Shown here: in pieces, positions 42,348 through 46,396 of the stretch | Position numbering within the stretch: position 1 is the first letter of the stretch | How the letters are laid out: each line of letters starts with the position of its first letter | DNA from: Actinophytocola xanthii | GTDB taxonomy: Bacteria; Actinomycetota; Actinomycetes; Mycobacteriales; Pseudonocardiaceae | NCBI RefSeq assembly: GCF_001921205.1 | Contig: NZ_MSIE01000038.1 | Coordinates: 1-46,396 of the forward strand | Direction of reading: 5' to 3' | Length of the DNA: 46,396 nucleotides | The notes under the pieces: model-generated | Seen by the model: the letters and a program-made list of their open reading frames with translations, nothing else | What the model was told of the DNA's origin: nothing | Database searches by the model: none | Made by a program: the position numbers and the translations under genes

Positions 42348-43381
42348 CTACCGTGACCGGCATGGTTATCGGGGAGGAGGAGGCCCCCGCGGCAGTCGCC
42401 GCGGGGGCCCCCGCCGGTTTGGCGGCCAGGACCACCGGGCTGCGCAAGGTGTACGGCAAGACGGTCGCGGTCGACCGCGTCGACCTCGAGGTACCGGTCG
42501 GCGCGGTGCTGGGCATGCTCGGACCCAACGGGTCCGGGAAGACCACCACGATCCGGATGCTGCTCGGCCTGGTCACCCCGACGGCCGGTTCGGTGGAGCT
42601 GCTGGGACACCGGCTGCCGGACGGGGCGGCGTGGGCGCTGCCCGAGGTGGGTGCGCTGGTCGAGGGGCCGGGCTTCCACCCGTTCCTGTCCGGCCGGGAG
42701 AACCTGACCCGCTGTGCGGCCGCGGAACCGCGGCTGGCCACGCCGGACATCCCCCGGGCCGTGGGGGAGGCGCTGGAGCGGGTCGGGCTGAGCGCCGCCG
42801 CCGGCCGCCGCTACCGCGGCTACTCGCTGGGCATGAAGCAGCGCCTCGGGCTCGCCGCCGCGCTGCTGCTGCCCCGGCGCCTCGTCGTGCTCGACGAGCC
42901 CACCAACGGGCTGGACCCGGCCGGCACCCGCGAGGTGCGGGCGGTCATCGCCGACCTGCACGCGGCCGGCACCACGGTGCTGGTGTCCTCGCACCTGCTG
43001 GCCGAGGTCGAGGCGACCTGTACGCACGTCGCCGTGCTGCACCGGGGTTCGGTCGTGGCTCAGGGTGAGCTGCGGGAGCTGCTCGAGGCCGGCGGGGCCG
43101 GCCTGCTGGTGTCCACACCCGACGTCGAGGTCGCCGTCGACGCGTTGCGGGACAACCGGATGCCCGCCCGGTCCACACCGGACGGCGTGCACGTCGACCT
43201 GACCGCGACCACCGCGCCCGAGGTCGTCGCGACCCTGGTCGGGGCCGGCGTCGCGGTGCACGAGGTGCGGCGTCAACGCACCGGTCTCGAGGACCTGTTC
43301 GCCCGGCTCACCGAGGCGGAGACCAACGAGGCCCGGCTCTCCGACGTGGAGGAGCTGCACGACGAGGAGGCACCGCAGTGA
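42344..43381 (+). CDS. ABC transporter ATPase (exporter type)
   Basis: A 345-residue ATPase with Walker A MLGPNGSGKTTTIRML, a Q-loop region near VGALVEGPGFHPFLSGRENL, signature YSLGMKQRLGLAAALL, Walker B RLVVLDEPTNGLDP and the H loop VLVSSHLLAEVE, typical of CcmA/DrrA-like exporters. The GTG at 42344 overlaps the upstream stop, giving a 27-residue Ala/Glu-rich N-terminal extension. A perfect hairpin inside that extension (42382-42409) raises the alternative that the true start is later, near TTG 42420 (LAARTTGLRKVYGK). It is coupled to the permease by GTGA. Confidence 0.9.
   Translation: MTTVTGMVIGEEEAPAAVAAGAPAGLAARTTGLRKVYGKTVAVDRVDLEVPVGAVLGMLGPNGSGKTTTIRMLLGLVTPTAGSVELLGHRLPDGAAWALPEVGALVEGPGFHPFLSGRENLTRCAAAEPRLATPDIPRAVGEALERVGLSAAAGRRYRGYSLGMKQRLGLAAALLLPRRLVVLDEPTNGLDPAGTREVRAVIADLHAAGTTVLVSSHLLAEVEATCTHVAVLHRGSVVAQGELRELLEAGGAGLLVSTPDVEVAVDALRDNRMPARSTPDGVHVDLTATTAPEVVATLVGAGVAVHEVRRQRTGLEDLFARLTEAETNEARLSDVEELHDEEAPQ
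42382..42409 (+). other. Terminator-like hairpin in the 5' part of the ABC ATPase gene
   Basis: GGCCCCCGCGGC (42382-42393) pairs with GCCGCGGGGGCC (42398-42409) across the loop AGTC, a perfect 12-bp stem 34 bp after the stop of the exported-protein gene. It is in the position of an intrinsic terminator or attenuator but lies inside the annotated ATPase reading frame. No T tract follows. Confidence 0.55.
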
Positions 43382-44271
43382 CCACCGGAACCGTGGGAGC
43401 GGCGGCCATGCCCGCCGTGCTGACCACGACCAGGAGCCGCGCTCCATTGGGCCGGCTGCTGCGCTCGGAGGTCCGGTTCATGCTGCGCCGACCGAGGACG
43501 CTGGTCGCGCTCGGTCTGCTCGCGCTGGTCCCGGTGATCGCCGGGGTGAGCATCTCGGTGGCCGCCGGGATGCCGGACCAGGGCGCCGGCCCCGGCGGCT
43601 CGGCTGTCGAGGGCATCGCCGCGCTCCTCGAGGGCAACGGGCTGATCCTGCCGGTCTTCGTGCTGCTGCTCACGCTCGCGATGCTGCTCCCGCTGGTCGG
43701 GGCGATGTGGGCGGCGGACGCGATAGCCGGCGAGGCCGCCACCGGCGGGCTGCGCAACCTGATGCTCGCCCCGGTGAGCCGGGCCCGGTTGCTCGCGGTC
43801 AAGGCGTTCGGCGTGGCCACGCTGTGCCTGCTCGCCGTGGTCGTCATCTCGGTGAGCGCCGTGCTGTGCGGGCTTGTGCTGCTCGGCGGCGACGGCATGC
43901 TCACGATGTCGGGCACCACGCTGCCGTTCTGGCCGTCGCTTGGCCGGGTCGCGCTGCTGGCGCTGCTGGTGACCGTGCAGGTCTGGGCGGTCGCCGCGGT
44001 CGCGTTGGCCATCTCCACCTGGACCGACCACCCGCTGGTGGTCCTGGCCGCCGCCACCGGCGGCATCATCACGTTCACCGTGCTCAACGCGCTGGAGTCG
44101 CTGAGCTGGCTGCACCCGGTGCTGATCAACGCGAGCTGGGAGAGCCTGGGGGACATCATCCGCGACCCGATGCCCACCGACGGCCTGACCGAGGGTCTGC
44201 TCCGCGCGCTCTGCTACATCCTGATCGGCTACTCGCTGGCGCTGGCCCGCATGGTCAGCCGGGACGGCTGA
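43378..44271 (+). CDS. ABC-2-type exporter permease
   Basis: A 297-residue membrane protein with about six helices (TLVALGLLALVPVIAGVSI, LILPVFVLLLTLAMLLPLVGAM, LLAVKAFGVATLCLLAVVVISVSAVLCG, LLALLVTVQVWAVAAVALAI, VVLAAATGGIITFTVL, C-terminal YILIGYSLALARMV). An EGIAALLE-like extracellular loop follows helix one. It pairs with the ATPase upstream. The GTG overlaps that gene's stop. Its 3' end overlaps the next ABC ATPase by 17 bp, tail to tail. Confidence 0.9.
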   Translation: MTTGTVGAAAMPAVLTTTRSRAPLGRLLRSEVRFMLRRPRTLVALGLLALVPVIAGVSISVAAGMPDQGAGPGGSAVEGIAALLEGNGLILPVFVLLLTLAMLLPLVGAMWAADAIAGEAATGGLRNLMLAPVSRARLLAVKAFGVATLCLLAVVVISVSAVLCGLVLLGGDGMLTMSGTTLPFWPSLGRVALLALLVTVQVWAVAAVALAISTWTDHPLVVLAAATGGIITFTVLNALESLSWLHPVLINASWESLGDIIRDPMPTDGLTEGLLRALCYILIGYSLALARMVSRDG

Positions 44272-45295
44272 GCCCTTCGGCGGGGAGCAGCGCGACGCCG
44301 TCCTGGTCGAGCACCAGGTGGACCGGGCTGCCCTCGTCGGCGGGGTCGGTCACGCCCGCCACGGCGTCGACGAGCGTGCCGGCCAGCGGGCCCGCCGCCA
44401 GGCGGACCCGGAGCCGGACGTGGTCGCGGCGGTGGACCCGCTCCACCACCTCGCCGGCGACCCCGGTGTCCGGGCTGGTGCGCAGGGCGGTGGGGCGCAG
44501 GCCGAGCCGCACCTCGCCCGGTGGGGCCCAGGGGAGCGCGACCTCCCCCACCGGGCAGCGGGCGACGCCGGACTCGACGGTGGCCTCGACGACCCTGGTG
44601 CAGCCGAGGAAGCGTGCCGTGTCCTCGTCCACCGGCCGGCGCCAGACCTCGGCCGGCGGCCCGACCTGGGTGATCCGGCCGGCCCGCATCAGCGCCACGC
44701 GGTCGGCGAGCGTGAACGCCTCGTCGTGGTCGTGGGTGACCACCAGCGCCGTCGTGCCGGCCACCCGCAGCACCCGGGCGAGGTCGAGCGCCAGCTGCTC
44801 GCGCAGCGCGCGGTCCAGCGCGGACAGCGGTTCGTCGAGCAGCAGCAGTCGCGGCCGGGGCGCGAGTGCCCTGGCCAGTGCGACCCGCTGCTGCTCGCCG
44901 CCGGACAGCTCGGTCACCCGTCGGCGCTCGTAGCCGGCGAGGCCCACCAGCTCCAGCAGCTCCGCGGTCCGGGTCGCGCGATCGGGCAGCCGCCGCATCC
45001 GCAGGCCGAACGCCACGTTGCCGGCCACGTCCCGGTGCGGGAACAGCTGACCGTCCTGGAAGACCAGGCCGAACTCGCGGCGGTGGACCGGCACGCCGGC
45101 GAGATCGGTTCCGTCCCAGCGGACCCGGCCGGTGGCCGGCTCGAGGCCCGCCACCGCGCGCAGCAGCGTCGACTTGCCGCACCCGGACGGCCCGAGCAGC
45201 GCCAGCACCTCGCCGTCGGCGACCGCCAGGTCCACCTCGGCCACCGCCGCCAGCGACCCGTAGTGGACCGACAGCCCGGACACCGCGAGCGCCAT
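44255..45295 (-). CDS. Iron/thiamine-type ABC importer ATPase
   Basis: A 346-residue ATPase: Walker A LLGPSGCGKSTLLRA, Q loop VFQDGQLFPHRDV, signature LSGGEQQRVALARAL, Walker B RLLLLDEPLSALD, H loop VTHDHDEAFTLADR, and a C-terminal TOBE domain (VRLGLRPTALRTS, VRLRVRLAAGPLAG). This is the FbpC/ThiQ layout. ATG 45295 overlaps the permease stop as TGATG. Substrate (thiamine, Fe3+ or another) is not settled; the binding protein lies beyond the window. Confidence 0.9.
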   Translation of the reverse strand: MALAVSGLSVHYGSLAAVAEVDLAVADGEVLALLGPSGCGKSTLLRAVAGLEPATGRVRWDGTDLAGVPVHRREFGLVFQDGQLFPHRDVAGNVAFGLRMRRLPDRATRTAELLELVGLAGYERRRVTELSGGEQQRVALARALAPRPRLLLLDEPLSALDRALREQLALDLARVLRVAGTTALVVTHDHDEAFTLADRVALMRAGRITQVGPPAEVWRRPVDEDTARFLGCTRVVEATVESGVARCPVGEVALPWAPPGEVRLGLRPTALRTSPDTGVAGEVVERVHRRDHVRLRVRLAAGPLAGTLVDAVAGVTDPADEGSPVHLVLDQDGVALLPAEGLSRPG

Positions 45296-46396
45296 CAGAA
45301 CTCCCCGACCCTCGCCCGGCCGACCGACTCGACCAGGGCCGCCGCCAGCACGGTCACCACGATCAGCAGCGTGCACGCCGCGTACGCCATCTGGTTGTTC
45401 AGCTCACCCGGCCGGGAGATCAGCCGGGCGATCGCGACCGGCAGCGTCGCCGTGTCCGGCCGGGCCAGGAAGCTCGTCGCGCCGAACTCGCCGAGCGCGA
45501 CGACGTAGCCGAACGCGGTCGCGGTCAGCAGGGTCCGGCCGGCCACCGGCAGGTCGACCTCCCGCCACACCCGGGCCGGCGAGGCACCCAGCGCGGCCGC
45601 GGCCTGCCGGAGCCGGGTGTCGATCGACCGCAGCACCGGCAGCAGCATTCTGATCACCAGGGGGGTCACCACCAGCGCCTGGGCCAACGGCACCAGCGCC
45701 GGCGAGGTCCGCAGGTCCCCGGGCAGCAGGTCGAGCGTCACCAGGTACCCGAAACCCACGGTGACCGCGGACACCCCGAGCGGCAGCATCAGCGCCGTGT
45801 CGAGCGCCTCGACCAGCCCCCGCCGGGCGCGTCCACGCGAGAGCGACACCAGCACGACGCTGGCCAGGGTGCCGAGCAGTACCGCGAGCAGCGTCGCGTC
45901 GGTTGCCGCACGCAGGGAGTTCATCGCCGCCGACAGCCCGGAGACCTGCAACGACCCGGCGTAGCCGAACCCGGTCAGCGCCCGGTACCCGGCCAACCCG
46001 TCGCCGAGCGACCGGTACACCAGCACCGCGACCGGCACGACCAGCAGGACGACCACGCCCAGCGCCGCGGCCACCGCCGCCCAGGCCAGCGGGCCCTGGG
46101 GGCGGCCGGCGACGGTCGAGGTCGCCCGCAGCGCCAGCGCCGTCTCCCGGCGGCGCCGGGCCAGCGCGCCGACCGACAGCGCCGCCACCACAGCCGCCAC
46201 CTGCACCAGCGAGAGCGCCGCCGCCCCGGACAGGTCGAGCAGCTCGACGGTACGCAGGTAGATCTCGGTCTCCAGCGTCCGGTACCGGGAGCCGCCGAGG
46301 ATCAGCACCACCCCGAAGCTGGTCGCGCAGAACAGGAACACGACGGCGGCGGCCGAGGTCAGCGCGGGGGTGAGGGCGGGCAGCGTCACCGAGGTG
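45295..46396 (-). CDS. Iron/thiamine-type ABC importer permease, 5' part off the window
   Basis: The open frame runs off the right edge, so the N-terminal half is missing; at least 366 residues are seen. Multiple hydrophobic segments and a permease core with the EAA loop RLRQAAAALGASPARVWREVDLPVAG near the C terminus place it with double-length FbpB/ThiP permeases, which have two such repeats. The last helix is YAACTLLIVVTVLAAALVE. It is coupled to the ATPase. Confidence 0.9.
   Translation of the reverse strand, partial: TSVTLPALTPALTSAAAVVFLFCATSFGVVLILGGSRYRTLETEIYLRTVELLDLSGAAALSLVQVAAVVAALSVGALARRRRETALALRATSTVAGRPQGPLAWAAVAAALGVVVLLVVPVAVLVYRSLGDGLAGYRALTGFGYAGSLQVSGLSAAMNSLRAATDATLLAVLLGTLASVVLVSLSRGRARRGLVEALDTALMLPLGVSAVTVGFGYLVTLDLLPGDLRTSPALVPLAQALVVTPLVIRMLLPVLRSIDTRLRQAAAALGASPARVWREVDLPVAGRTLLTATAFGYVVALGEFGATSFLARPDTATLPVAIARLISRPGELNNQMAYAACTLLIVVTVLAAALVESVGRARVGEF

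Overview
The window is about 46 kb of very GC-rich DNA with dense, overlapping genes, a high share of GTG and TTG starts, and many genes typical of mycolate-type or related actinobacteria: mshB (mycothiol), gpgS (glucosyl-3-phosphoglycerate), lpqW, fdxC, the succinylase dapC/D/E set, XRE-DUF5753/DUF397 pairs and a SigE-family ECF sigma factor. A non-mycobacterial actinomycete, most plausibly of the Pseudonocardiaceae type, fits best; this is inference from gene content, not a database match. No tRNA, rRNA, CRISPR array or intact mobile element was found.

Left part (1-8 kb): a frameshifted hypothetical gene coupled to an ATP-dependent DNA ligase (minus); a plus-strand group of an XRE-DUF5753 regulator, a 58-residue DUF397 protein and a MerR-PP2C phosphatase fusion; a MocR/PdxR-like regulator divergent from an EamA exporter; then fumC and a divergent ferredoxin/flavodoxin-NADP reductase. 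Accessory stretch (9.0-12.4 kb): a decayed IS110 transposase with flanking 10-bp direct repeats, a small membrane protein, an unrecognised secreted protein and two L,D-transpeptidases. It separates fumC from glpX, which lie side by side in mycobacteria as I recall.

Core stretch (12.4-23.4 kb): glpX and DUF4245, then the minus-strand run LOG-family protein, folP2, gpgS, DivIVA-like, tag, then a diaminopimelate (lysine and peptidoglycan) group: dapE, an ECF sigma factor with a membrane-anchored partner, dapD, dapC and the 7Fe ferredoxin fdxC. A second XRE/DUF397 pair and a hairpin-led membrane-protein locus follow (23.5-25.4 kb). Next comes a membrane gene coupled to mshB, a complete five-gene oligopeptide ABC operon (dppA-B-C-D-F), lpqW and typA.

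Right part (36.9-46.4 kb): a 58-residue Cys/Lys-rich protein, then trpS preceded by a 19-residue leader peptide with tandem Trp codons and mutually exclusive hairpins, which is a textbook transcription attenuator. A two-component system coupled to a START-like/NUDIX fusion protein is divergent from a LolA-like exported protein plus ABC exporter operon, and four TCTCAG hexamers in 11-bp-phased pairs lie between them. The window ends inside a thiamine/iron-type ABC permease with its ATPase.

The most interesting signals are the trpS attenuator, the MerR-PP2C fusion with a strong internal ribosome binding site that could release a free phosphatase, the phased TCTCAG repeats, and the accessory stretch with an unknown secreted protein whose Shine-Dalgarno lies in a small AT-rich hairpin.
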